From the NCBI RefSeq assembly GCF_003719725.1, contig NZ_RIAX01000001.1, positions 456,250-520,249 of the forward strand: a DNA stretch of 64,000 bases, given 5' to 3'. The stretch is from Planococcus salinus (GTDB lineage: Bacteria; Bacillota; Bacilli; Bacillales_A; Planococcaceae). Both the position numbers and the translations under genes were made by a program. Shown here piece after piece: positions 1 to 8,204 of this stretch. The notes below the pieces were generated by a model. It was not told where the DNA came from. It saw nothing but the letters and a program-made list of their open reading frames with translations, and did not search any database. Position 1 is the first letter of the stretch, and each line of letters begins with the position of its first letter.

Positions 1-189
1 ACATTGGCTTCTCCTGATGTAACCCATGGCTTTAAGATCACGGACACCAATGTCAACGTCATGGTTGTTCCCGGTCATATATCAAAAGTGAGTCACACAT
101 TTAATGAACCCGGCGAATACTTAATTTTATGCAATGAATATTGCGGACTCGGCCATGAATATATGGCAAACACCATTACCGTCAATTAA
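1..189 (+). CDS. cbaB: Haem-copper oxidase/NO reductase subunit II, CuA domain (3' end only)
   Basis: The reading frame is open from the first base, so the gene begins outside the window and only about the last 62 residues are present. They hold the CuA signature C-N-E-Y-C-G-L-G-H-x-x-M: two bridging cysteines, the ligand histidine and the methionine. An upstream His (DVTHGF) is the other expected CuA ligand. The protein is a membrane-anchored, externally exposed electron-entry subunit that passes electrons to the haem-copper subunit encoded 22 bases downstream. The short spacing and the AGAAAGAAGGGAAA ribosome binding site before the next gene indicate one operon. The paired subunit is B-family (ba3-like), so this is the ba3-type CuA subunit. 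The missing N-terminus should contain a single membrane anchor. Confidence 0.88.
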   Translation, partial: TLASPDVTHGFKITDTNVNVMVVPGHISKVSHTFNEPGEYLILCNEYCGLGHEYMANTITVN

Positions 190-211
190 AAAATAGAAAG
201 AAGGGAAAAAA

Positions 212-1909
212 ATGACGCATATAACAGAAGCTCCAATTCGACACAAAGGAACAGCTGTAAACGAAGATGCGGTGGCTGGAATTCCAAGACAGGATTACCG
301 GTTATCCCTTGCTAACTTATCCATCGCATTTATCGCCTTATTGGTCGGCGGTATCGCCGGATTGCTGCAGGGCTTTGTCCGTAGCGGCTTTCTGGAACTT
401 CCATCCTGGATCAGTTATTATGCTTTATTGACTGCACACGGTGTTCTGCTGGTCCTGGTATTAAGCTCATTTTTCAGTATCGGCTATTTGTATGCCGGAA
501 CTTCGCGTGTGCTTGGCGGACTCGCCAGTAAAACGATTGCATTCGGCTGGACAGGTTTCGGCCTGATGACAGTAGGTACGGTAATTGCGGCGTTTTTCAT
601 TCTTGCTGGCGATGCAAATGTACTTTATACATTCTATACGCCAATGCAGGCGCATCCGTGGTTTTATATCGGTCTTGCGTTGATTGTCGTCGGTATTTTA
701 CTGAATTGCATCGGAATGTTCATCACTTACCAGAGCTGGAGAAAGCGGAATCCGGGACAACTAACTCCCCTGTTCGCCTTTTTCTCCAATGCCGTGTTTG
801 TCCTTTGGGTCTTTGCTTCCCTGTTCATCGCCGTTTTTGTCGTAGGCTTTGTAATTCCCTGGGCGTTTGGATGGGTTCCGACCATCGATCCGATGATGGG
901 TCGGACCTTGTTTTGGGCATTCGGTCATACGCTTGTAAACATTTGGATGCTGACATCCATTTCCGCCTGGTATGTCTCAATGCCGAAAATTATCGGCGGG
1001 AAAGTTTTCAGTGACTCTCTGGCGCGTGTCGCAGTAGTCATTTTGGTAGTTGCCAACGTACCGGGAGGCTTTCATCACCAGATCCTGGATCCCGGCTTAT
1101 CGGTCGAATTGAAATTTTTGCATGTAATCCAGACATTCATGATTATTTTTCCTTCCCTCATGACAGCCTTTGCCATGCTGGCAACCATGGAGCGTGCAGG
1201 CAGAGCGAAAGGTGTGACCAGTTTATTGGGCTGGTGGAAGGTACTCCCTTGGTCTGACGCCCGCTTCTTCGCTTTGATCGTCGCCATGTTTGCTTTTATC
1301 CCAGCTGGACTGGGTGGAATCATCAATGCCAGTAACCAGATCAACCAGGTCGTCCACAATTCGATCTGGGTCACAGGTCATTTGCATTTAACCGTCGGAA
1401 CCACGGTAATGCTGACCTTTTTCGGGATTTCCTATTGGTTGATTCCGTACTTGACTGGCAGAAAGATGACCAGGACCCTCAACCGGTTGGGTATCATTCA
1501 GACAATTGTATGGGCAAGCGGCATGCTCATCATGTCAGGTGCCATGCATGCCAACGGATTGCTTGGAAGTCCCCGCCGTACTGCAGACACGACTTATAAT
1601 GGCCATAGCGCAGCCTCTGAGTGGGCTACGTATGAGATGTTCATGGCCATGGGTGGAGTCATCTTATTTATCGGTATCGTTTTGCTGATCTATATTTGGG
1701 CGCAGCTTGCATTTTTCGCCCCTAAAGGCGACACCGATTTTCCGATCGGTGAAGATTACCGGCCAGCAGATGCTTCCCCATTGTTTATGGATCGCTGGGC
1801 GATCTGGGTGGCCCTGGGCACACTTTCCATTGCCATCGCCTACGTAATCCCATTATTGGACTTTGCTTCAGGGCATACACCGGGCTCTCCACCATTTTTA
1901 ATGCCTTAG
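212..1909 (+). CDS. cbaA: B-family (ba3-like) haem-copper subunit I; candidate CuA-type NO reductase
   Basis: A 565-residue integral membrane protein with about 13 hydrophobic segments, the usual size of ba3-type subunit I. The metal ligands are visible: a low-spin haem His in TAHGVLL (near residue 75), the CuB/FeB site His in FGHTLVNIWM (His239) and the His pair in GGFHHQ, and the haem ligands in VTGHLHLTVG. The odd point is at His239+4. True ba3 oxidases carry the cross-linked tyrosine there (GHPIVY pattern), but this protein has Asn243. Loss of that tyrosine is described for B-family-derived nitric oxide reductases of Bacillus (CuA-NOR type). I infer the complex may reduce NO rather than O2, but cannot prove it. 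It follows the CuA subunit and ends at a strong terminator, so the operon ends here. Confidence 0.9.
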   Translation: MTHITEAPIRHKGTAVNEDAVAGIPRQDYRLSLANLSIAFIALLVGGIAGLLQGFVRSGFLELPSWISYYALLTAHGVLLVLVLSSFFSIGYLYAGTSRVLGGLASKTIAFGWTGFGLMTVGTVIAAFFILAGDANVLYTFYTPMQAHPWFYIGLALIVVGILLNCIGMFITYQSWRKRNPGQLTPLFAFFSNAVFVLWVFASLFIAVFVVGFVIPWAFGWVPTIDPMMGRTLFWAFGHTLVNIWMLTSISAWYVSMPKIIGGKVFSDSLARVAVVILVVANVPGGFHHQILDPGLSVELKFLHVIQTFMIIFPSLMTAFAMLATMERAGRAKGVTSLLGWWKVLPWSDARFFALIVAMFAFIPAGLGGIINASNQINQVVHNSIWVTGHLHLTVGTTVMLTFFGISYWLIPYLTGRKMTRTLNRLGIIQTIVWASGMLIMSGAMHANGLLGSPRRTADTTYNGHSAASEWATYEMFMAMGGVILFIGIVLLIYIWAQLAFFAPKGDTDFPIGEDYRPADASPLFMDRWAIWVALGTLSIAIAYVIPLLDFASGHTPGSPPFLMP

Positions 1910-1934
1910 GTTTAAAAGAAACGGAGTAAAATTA

Positions 1935-1985
1935 AAAGGATGATTCCAGTCTTATGAAGAAAAGACTGGGATCATCCTTTTTCTT
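1935..1985 (+). terminator. Intrinsic terminator of the cbaBA operon
   Basis: A 19-base near-perfect stem (arms 1935-1953 and 1962-1980) with an 8-base loop, followed by a T-rich tract. It lies 25 bases after the subunit I stop codon. Confidence 0.9.
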
Positions 1986-2053
1986 TTTTTGGTCCATTAC
2001 CCGTCAGTTCATGCGCTTCCACTGTGAAGTGAGTAGAGGCTTAGCAGGAAGTG

Positions 2054-2770
2054 TTAAATTGAAATTTCAACCGATAAAAACTCGGACAGTGACTGCTCAC
2101 GCTTGTCGAGCATGATCTGTTCCGGCTTGATGCCCTGTTCACGCAGTACTTGAATGTTCTGCACGAGAAATTCATCGCTGCCAACAACATAGAAAAGTCC
2201 GTTTTTGTCTGCAGTAAGATTCTTCAGTTCTTCGTAATAGTCTTTGCGGTTATCGACGAACTGGGCGGTGAACTTCCTGGCAGGTGCAGAATTAAAAATA
2301 TTGGTAAATAAGAAATCTTTCGAGGAATCGATGTTCAGAGAATGGATTTGATTGACATTGTCAGCATGGTCGAAATAATCAAGTACAAGCGGTCTGAACG
2401 TGGCCAGGCCCACGCCGGATGACAGCAGATAAACATTTTTGTTGTCTCTTTTAAGCGGCACATTCGAATGAGTTTTAAATATTGCAACTTCATTACCGAC
2501 TTCAAGGCTTCTTAAAACCGTTTTAAAATCCGAGCACTGCTCTTTGATTCGTGTTGTGATACCGATTGAATTTTCGCTCGGTAAAGTGGAGATTGACATG
2601 TGACGAATCAGGCCGCGGTTTGGTTTATCTCCGGCATTGAAACCTTCAAGTGCAAAGTGGGTGTGGGAACCCTCTTCCCATGTAAAGTCTTCCGGACAGT
2701 CGAGCAGATACGTTTTAACCTCAGGCGTTTCTTCAATAATCTTATTTATTTTCGTCCAGTATATTTGCAT
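2054..2770 (-). CDS. FAD-dependent ferredoxin/flavodoxin-NADP reductase-like oxidoreductase
   Basis: A 238-residue soluble protein with the ferredoxin-NADP reductase fold. The N-terminal FAD-binding barrel carries RHMSIST (near residue 56), a variant of the RxYS flavin motif. The C-terminal nucleotide-binding domain starts with LLSSGVGLATFRPL (near residue 115), the GxGxxxxRP pattern of NAD(P)H binding. No iron-sulphur cysteine cluster is present, so it is a stand-alone reductase. The start is an ATG preceded by GAAGGAGATATATA. A Fur-box-like palindrome lies about 55 bases upstream, so iron-repressed expression and a role in ferric or siderophore reduction are plausible. The substrate is not visible in the sequence. 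Confidence 0.75.
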   Translation of the reverse strand: MQIYWTKINKIIEETPEVKTYLLDCPEDFTWEEGSHTHFALEGFNAGDKPNRGLIRHMSISTLPSENSIGITTRIKEQCSDFKTVLRSLEVGNEVAIFKTHSNVPLKRDNKNVYLLSSGVGLATFRPLVLDYFDHADNVNQIHSLNIDSSKDFLFTNIFNSAPARKFTAQFVDNRKDYYEELKNLTADKNGLFYVVGSDEFLVQNIQVLREQGIKPEQIMLDKREQSLSEFLSVEISI

Positions 2771-2824
2771 TATATATCTCCTTCTTCAATAGGTTTATCC
2801 ATTACTATTCTACTGTACCACAAA

Positions 2825-2839
2825 TGATAATGGTTCTCA
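2825..2839 (-). promoter_or_regulatory. Candidate Fur box upstream of the flavin reductase
   Basis: TGATAATGGTTCTCA matches the 7-1-7 Fur consensus (TGATAATnATTATCA) at all but two positions. It overlaps the TTGAGA that could serve as the -35 element for the minus-strand gene starting at 2770. Confidence 0.55.
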
Positions 2840-3158
2840 ATTAAATAATCTGTATGTACTATAAAAATTTCAAACCTTAACCCAGAATGGCTCTTCTATC
2901 AAATTAGTCTCCCAATTGACACTTACTTTACTCCGGAGATATTTTATATAACAATATTGTAAAGGTACACTTTTATAAACAGAAAAGGAGAAAAGATGAG
3001 TTTTGATCAGTGTCTTCTCTCCCACGTATTCAAACAGCTACTGATAAGCTGTCATGTGTTAGCTCATAGGAAAGACCTCCATTCGTTGGATGTACTTTCA
3101 CACTGCTTTTCTGTTTCACTTTTTATTTCAGTAAAGGCTTTTATTAAACTCCACTTAC
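2840..3158. other. Intergenic stretch with no supported gene
   Basis: AT-rich DNA without a convincing coding frame. At 2957-2984 it contains one copy of a recurring intergenic motif built on GTAAAGGTACACTTTTATAA, related to copies near 3751, 42831 and 43231. The ATG at 2996 follows a good AAAGGAGA sequence, but its reading frame shows no protein-like composition. Confidence 0.5.
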
Positions 3159-3611
3159 TTACTTGTTATCAATTTGTTCCGCCAAACCGATTAGAATTCC
3201 TTCGGTTCCACGGATGTAGCAGAGCCGATACGAGTCCTCGTACTGAACCACTTCGCCAACGAGCTGAGCACCACATTTCGTGAGTCCGGATACCATTCCG
3301 TCAATGTCTTCAACGGTGAACATGACGCGTAGATAACCGAGAGCATTTACAGGAGCAGTCCGGTGATCTGATATAGTAGGCGGGGTGAGAAAACGCGATA
3401 GTTCAAGTCGGCTATGGCCATCTGGGGTAACCATCATAGCAATCTCTACACGCTGTGAACCCAATCCGGTTACGCGCCCCGCCCATTCGCCTTCGACAAC
3501 GGTTCGTCCTTCGAGGTTCAAGCCAATTTCCTCGAAGAATGAGATTGCTTCATCAAGGGACTCTACAACGATGCCGATATTATCCATTCTTAGTAATTTG
3601 TTTTTCTCCAT
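3159..3611 (-). CDS. VOC-family (glyoxalase/bleomycin-resistance fold) protein
   Basis: A 150-residue single-module VOC protein. It begins MDNIGIVVESLDEAISFFEE, the characteristic first beta-alpha unit, and the second half opens with LGYLRVMFTVEDIDGMV and ends near the family C-terminus (RGTEGILIGLAEQ). VOC proteins bind a divalent metal and act as lyases, isomerases, dioxygenases or drug-binding proteins; the specific reaction cannot be told here. A strong AAGGAGGTGAAACA ribosome binding site lies directly before the ATG. The gene stands alone on this strand. Length and motifs look intact. Confidence 0.8.
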   Translation of the reverse strand: MEKNKLLRMDNIGIVVESLDEAISFFEEIGLNLEGRTVVEGEWAGRVTGLGSQRVEIAMMVTPDGHSRLELSRFLTPPTISDHRTAPVNALGYLRVMFTVEDIDGMVSGLTKCGAQLVGEVVQYEDSYRLCYIRGTEGILIGLAEQIDNK

Positions 3612-3927
3612 TGTTTCACCTCCTTGTGCATAAAAATTCTTATCTGAACTTTTTCGTAAACTATTCTATTTAAAAGTTACAAATTCCTTCCTTATAATAA
3701 ACATCTTGTCACAGTTCAAGACAATAAAGAAAAGTCACGGTAGGGATACCAGTTGTAAAAGTACACTTTAATGAATAAAAAAGAAGAAGCTTAAGCGTAA
3801 GCTCATTCTCTTTCGATAAGCCGTCTTATGTAAAATGGATTTTTTATTTCCTTGATTTACCCGCAGCAAAGAATTTTATGAACAGAAATTATATATGCTA
3901 CGATAAAAATAAAAAGGAGCGATTTCT

Positions 3928-4673
<746 letters not shown>

Positions 4674-4880
4674 TTTATTGCTCGATCCATTCTTGCTTCG
4701 ATCCAAAAATCTGTGGAACGGACTAAAGTCCACTGGTACAGACAAAGAATTTGAAAACGTGTGATTGATCGGTCTCTTCTCTCCTTTTGTATTTCCGACA
4801 ACTCCTGATATATGTACTAAAATCAGAACTGGAGAGCTCAGTGGTATTGGTTTTATACTTGCCAATAAAAACACGTGAGT

Positions 4881-5102
4881 TTACGGTACTTGTTTCTCCC
4901 TCTCTATGTTTTTATGTTTTTTATTATTATTTTTGTACAAAACATAAATAATATTTACAAGAATTAGTAGTACAAGAGCAGTTAAATTCCCTAATACAAC
5001 ATATACACTGGGGTTTACAAGTAAACCGCCAATAGTTCCGCCGATACAAGCCAATAAAGCGTATCCGCTAAGTTTCCATTTTGAAGATAAGATTTTCTTC
5101 AT
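4881..5102 (-). CDS. Small two-TM membrane protein, unknown function
   Basis: 73 residues: a short basic N-terminus (MKKILSSKWKL), two hydrophobic helices (about 12-29 and 33-56) and a charged, Lys/Asn-rich tail. An AGGAAGGGGTTACAAATT ribosome binding site precedes the ATG, which supports translation. No family is recognised. It stands alone between the VOC remnant and the lipoprotein gene at 5247. Confidence 0.55.
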   Translation of the reverse strand: MKKILSSKWKLSGYALLACIGGTIGGLLVNPSVYVVLGNLTALVLLILVNIIYVLYKNNNKKHKNIEREKQVP

Positions 5103-5246
5103 AATTTGTAACCCCTTCCTTAAAATTTCTTAGTGCATTTTGTTTAAGTCGTCCTTTATTAAATAAGATATTTTAATAATTGATATTTTATTATCTAACT
5201 GCTTGTGATCGAGATATATAATCATCTATTCTTGAACAATGAAACT

Positions 5247-5660
5247 CTATTTCTCAAGTATGCTTTTCAAATCGTTCGTTTGTTCCTTTGGTAAGGCAAA
5301 AAAATCTTGACCTCTTTCTACCAAAACCGCACTTTCTTCATTTGATAGAAAGGCACTGCCATCATCTTGATACCATACATACCGCCAAATTTCAGAAACA
5401 CTTTCTTCAGGTCTGTTCAGTGTAAAGACAACGTCTGGTTCTCTTGTTAAATCTTTCGGCTTTTCTACTTTCTTTTCTGTTTCGATGACTCTTCGTAAAG
5501 CTGTTATAGCTTCAGAATCTGTAATATCAGTATGGAACTCTGCGCCAGTGGTCCCCTCGTCATTAAAAGGGGTGCCGACGCGAATTACTTCATCTGAAGC
5601 ACACCCCGCCATCGCTATTGAGATAATGAAGGTTGTAATTAATAAAATAGGCTTTCTCAA
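5247..5660 (-). CDS. Small lipoprotein, unknown function
   Basis: 137 residues with a type II signal peptide ending in the lipobox MAGC (Cys19), so the mature protein should be anchored on the outer face of the membrane. The remainder is acidic and hydrophilic, with no recognised domain. The start is TTG preceded by GGAAGGGGACTCAT; no ATG is available. A recurring intergenic motif copy and the terminator of the next gene lie between it and the FMN reductase, so it is transcribed separately. Confidence 0.65.
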   Translation of the reverse strand: MRKPILLITTFIISIAMAGCASDEVIRVGTPFNDEGTTGAEFHTDITDSEAITALRRVIETEKKVEKPKDLTREPDVVFTLNRPEESVSEIWRYVWYQDDGSAFLSNEESAVLVERGQDFFALPKEQTNDLKSILEK

Positions 5661-5840
5661 ATGAGTCCCCTTCCTTCCTGTGGTTTTAAACTTAATCTGT
5701 CTAAAGAAAGAATTTTCTGACTAAAATAAGTTTAACATAATTTCCCTTACCTTGATTTCCTAAGAAAAAAATTGAGGTTCTTTATAACTGTTCGCAAAAG
5801 TAAATCTTTACGAACACCTTATATACAGCTGTAAAAACAA

Positions 5841-5884
5841 AAAGAACGTCCGTAAAAGTGCCGAAGCACTTTACGAACGTTCTT
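5841..5884 (-). terminator. Intrinsic terminator downstream of the mhq-type operon
   Basis: An inverted repeat with arms AAAGAACGTCCGTAAAAGTGC and GCACTTTACGAACGTTCTTT and a GAA-type loop. On the minus strand it is followed by TTTTTGTTTTT. It also holds half of the dispersed GTTCGTAAAAG motif. Confidence 0.85.
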
Positions 5885-5922
5885 TTTTCCCTGTACTTTC
5901 CGAACAATTTCCGACCTTCTTC

Positions 5923-6519
5923 TTAGTTGCGGATGGTTTTCATCGCTTGTGACCAAGGAATGACCTGGTCCAGCATTTGGTTCACCGAATCCGCCTGGAC
6001 AGGAGCCGCTTTCAGTTCCGCTCCGTTTTCAAAGTCTGTGAACAATGACAATGCCGGATGCACGCGAACATCGGCAATCGACAATTCGCCTAAAATGCCA
6101 CGCAAATGCTCTGCGGCACGCGCGCCGCCGACCGAACCGTAGGATACGATGCCGGCCGCTTTGTTGTTCCATTCCTCGCGCAGGTAATCCAACGCATTCT
6201 TAAGTGATCCGGTAATTGAGTGATTGTATTCCTGTGCAACGAAGACAAATCCATCCTGTTTCGCTACTGCTTCGGACCATGCTGCTGCGCCTGTTGCATC
6301 TCCACCATTCTCTCCCAATAGCGGCAATTTGTAATCAGCGATATCAATGATGGTATAATTCGCATCTCCGCGCTTGTCTGCCAATTCTTTTACCCAGTTC
6401 CCCACCTGCGGGCTTAAGCGTCCTTCACGAGTTGATCCTAGAATAATTCCAATGTTCAATTTTGTCATTGTCGATTCCTCCTGCTGTTTTGATCCAAATA
6501 GTTTTGTCAGTATACTCAT
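5923..6519 (-). CDS. NADPH-dependent FMN reductase / quinone-azo reductase
   Basis: A flavodoxin-like fold protein: the phosphate-binding loop IILGSTREGRLSPQVGNW opens the domain, PLLGENG and VFVAQEYNHSITGSLKNALD follow (flavin and substrate loops), then GIVSYGSVGGARAAEHLR. Members transfer two electrons from NADPH via FMN to quinones or azo dyes. It is second in an operon behind the ring-cleaving dioxygenase, 14 bases apart, and so probably belongs to the MhqR regulon. Start choice: the outer ATG has AAGGAG ten bases upstream, while an inner ATG at 6468 (MTKLNIG) has a perfect AGGAGGA seven bases upstream. Both are usable, giving 198 or 181 residues. Confidence 0.85.
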   Translation of the reverse strand: MSILTKLFGSKQQEESTMTKLNIGIILGSTREGRLSPQVGNWVKELADKRGDANYTIIDIADYKLPLLGENGGDATGAAAWSEAVAKQDGFVFVAQEYNHSITGSLKNALDYLREEWNNKAAGIVSYGSVGGARAAEHLRGILGELSIADVRVHPALSLFTDFENGAELKAAPVQADSVNQMLDQVIPWSQAMKTIRN

Positions 6520-6533
6520 TGTGTTTGATCTCC

Positions 6534-7517
6534 TTACAAATATTCTTTTTCGATTGTGCGTGTACTGCGCACCGTATCGATCGGCCGCACCATTTTTTCA
6601 ATCTGCTCACGCTTTGGTTCCAAAAACGGCGGCAGGGATAATTTTTCGCCAACGGTTTCGTAAGGCTCATCACCCATGAAGCCGGGTCCGTCTGTGGCCC
6701 ATTCGAACAAGATTCCCTGTGCGACCCGTGCGTAAAGCGATTCAAAGAAGAAACGGTCGACATAGCCCGATGTGCTGAAGCCGAATTGCGTCATCCGGTC
6801 AGTCCACTCGTCCAATACGCTTCTGTCCGCTACACGGAAAGCAGCGTGGTGAACCGTTCCGAATCCTTGGCGTCCCTGCGGAAGCAATTTATTGTGCTCC
6901 ACAATCACTTGCGCCCCGTTTCCGCCTTCTCCCACTTCAAACAGATGAAAAGAACCGTCTTTTGCGATTTCGCGCATGAGCATCGCCTTTTCCAACACTT
7001 CCTTGAAATAGTCGAACTCGGCAATCCGGATATGGATGGGACCCAAGCCCGTGATGGCAAATTCCAATGGCACCGGGCCGTTCTGCCAAGGCGTGCCGGA
7101 AGCTACCCCTTCATTGAATTCATCGGAAACCAGCATGTACTGCTGATCGTCAAAGTCGACGAACGACAGGGTTTTCTTGCCGAACACTTCCTGGATCCCT
7201 TTGTGTTTCACTTCGTATTTATCAAAGCGCTTGATCCAGTAGTCCAGTGCGGCATCTGTCGGCACACGGAAAGCCGTTTTGTAGATTTCATTCGTGCCGT
7301 GCGTCCCTTTCGGAATGCCGGGAAAATCGAAAAACGTCATATCGGTACCGGCTGATCCTTTGTCATCTGCGAAGAATAAATGATACGTCTGGATATCATC
7401 CTGGTTCACCGTTTTCTTCACTAGCCGCATGCCCAGCACATACGTGAAAAATTCATAGTTTTTCTCAGCACTGCTCGTAATGGCAGTGACGTGGTGGATT
7501 CCTTTTATTTCATTCAT
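6534..7517 (-). CDS. mhqO: Ring-cleaving extradiol-type dioxygenase, MhqO/MhqA-like
   Basis: About 327 residues with two VOC modules. The N-terminal module begins GIHHVTAITSSAEKNYEFF. The second has VHHAAFRVADRSVLDEW and ends with LFEWATDGPGF, so the two His and the Glu expected as metal ligands are visible. In Bacillus these enzymes open hydroquinone or catechol-like rings and are induced by quinone stress. I chose the ATG at 7517 because AAAGGAGCGGGAACT precedes it; an in-frame ATG eight codons upstream lacks such a site. It is first in an operon with the FMN reductase. The MhqR-type palindrome at 7551-7568 sits just upstream, and the MarR regulator gene follows further up. Confidence 0.88.
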   Translation of the reverse strand: MNEIKGIHHVTAITSSAEKNYEFFTYVLGMRLVKKTVNQDDIQTYHLFFADDKGSAGTDMTFFDFPGIPKGTHGTNEIYKTAFRVPTDAALDYWIKRFDKYEVKHKGIQEVFGKKTLSFVDFDDQQYMLVSDEFNEGVASGTPWQNGPVPLEFAITGLGPIHIRIAEFDYFKEVLEKAMLMREIAKDGSFHLFEVGEGGNGAQVIVEHNKLLPQGRQGFGTVHHAAFRVADRSVLDEWTDRMTQFGFSTSGYVDRFFFESLYARVAQGILFEWATDGPGFMGDEPYETVGEKLSLPPFLEPKREQIEKMVRPIDTVRSTRTIEKEYL

Positions 7518-7550
7518 AGTTCCCGCTCCTTTAATTACCATATTTTGTTC

Positions 7551-7568
7551 TATCTTGATTTCAAGATA
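7551..7568 (-). promoter_or_regulatory. MhqR-type operator upstream of the dioxygenase
   Basis: TATCTTGATTTCAAGATA is a perfect 18-base palindrome. It closely resembles the TATCTCGAA-TTCGAGATA box I recall for Bacillus MhqR, and it lies 34 bases before the dioxygenase start. Related half-sites recur before the MarR gene. Confidence 0.8.
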
Positions 7569-7583
7569 ATGGAGTAAAAAAAT

Positions 7584-8018
7584 TTACACTTCCTGTGCCT
7601 GATAGCCGATTTTTTTCAGGCTATCAATCATAGCTTTTGTTTCGGCTTCGTTTAACCCTCCGAATACACGGTTGATGGTTTCTTCGTGTTCCGGGAAAAT
7701 ACGCGCCATTAACGTTCTGCCTTCATCCGTTAATTCAGCGTAAGTCACGCGCCGGTCTTCCGGACAATCCACACGAACGACGAGCTTCTTCTTCTCAAGT
7801 TTATCAATGACATACGTGATGCTGCTGCTGTTGATCAGAACTTTTTTTCCGATTATTTGAATCGGCTGTCTTCCCTGGTGGTAAAGCAGTTCCAATGCCG
7901 AAAATTCCGTCGGGTTCAGCCCATGTGCAGCGGCGTCTTTTTTGATGACGGCGTGTATGGCATCAGCCGCTTTCACGAGAACCATTACAGCTTTCAGGTT
8001 TTGATTCGACAATTCCAA
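7584..8018 (-). CDS. mhqR: MarR-family repressor, MhqR-like
   Basis: A 144-residue winged-helix protein. The helix-turn-helix region lies in the middle (LNPTEFSALELLYHQGRQPIQIIGKKVLINSSS), and the wing contains DCPEDRRVTYAELTDEG, the classic DxRxxxxxLT MarR signature. The start is TTG at 8018: AGAGGTG lies six bases upstream, and the more upstream ATG lies inside the operator. By family and context it represses the dioxygenase-reductase operon and itself, and would be released by quinones or similar electrophiles. No cysteine is present, so a thiol-based switch is excluded; ligand binding is more likely. Confidence 0.88.
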   Translation of the reverse strand: MELSNQNLKAVMVLVKAADAIHAVIKKDAAAHGLNPTEFSALELLYHQGRQPIQIIGKKVLINSSSITYVIDKLEKKKLVVRVDCPEDRRVTYAELTDEGRTLMARIFPEHEETINRVFGGLNEAETKAMIDSLKKIGYQAQEV

Positions 8019-8032
8019 GACAATCACCTCTT

Positions 8033-8065
8033 TATCTCGAATTGATTTATATTTAATTCGAGATA
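8033..8065 (-). promoter_or_regulatory. Split MhqR-type inverted repeat in front of mhqR
   Basis: TATCTCGAATT (8033-8043) and AATTCGAGATA (8055-8065) are perfect inverted copies separated by 11 bases. Each arm equals a MhqR half-site, suggesting two adjacent, half-degenerate operators and autoregulation. Confidence 0.7.
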
Positions 8066-8159
8066 ATAATATCATGTAAATAATATGGCGTCAACTCCCT
8101 GCTTTTCATCAGCTCAAAAGTCGCCCCAAGTTATTTGCTTTTCACAAGAAAAAAAATGA

Positions 8160-8194
8160 AAAAACTGCCGCCAAGACGTTTCCGGCAGCAGTTT
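8160..8194 (-). terminator. Terminator of the padR-chrA operon
   Basis: A GC-rich stem (AAACTGCCG / CGGCAG-C-AGTTT) followed on the minus strand by a long T-run. It lies ten bases after the chrA stop codon. Confidence 0.85.
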
Positions 8195-8204
8195 CTCTGA
8201 TGTT

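Noticed and set aside
2996..3283. Plus-strand frame starting after AAAAGGAGAAAAG
   Set aside because: A good ribosome binding site, but the product is Cys/His/Leu-rich with no protein-like pattern and it overlaps the VOC gene antisense.
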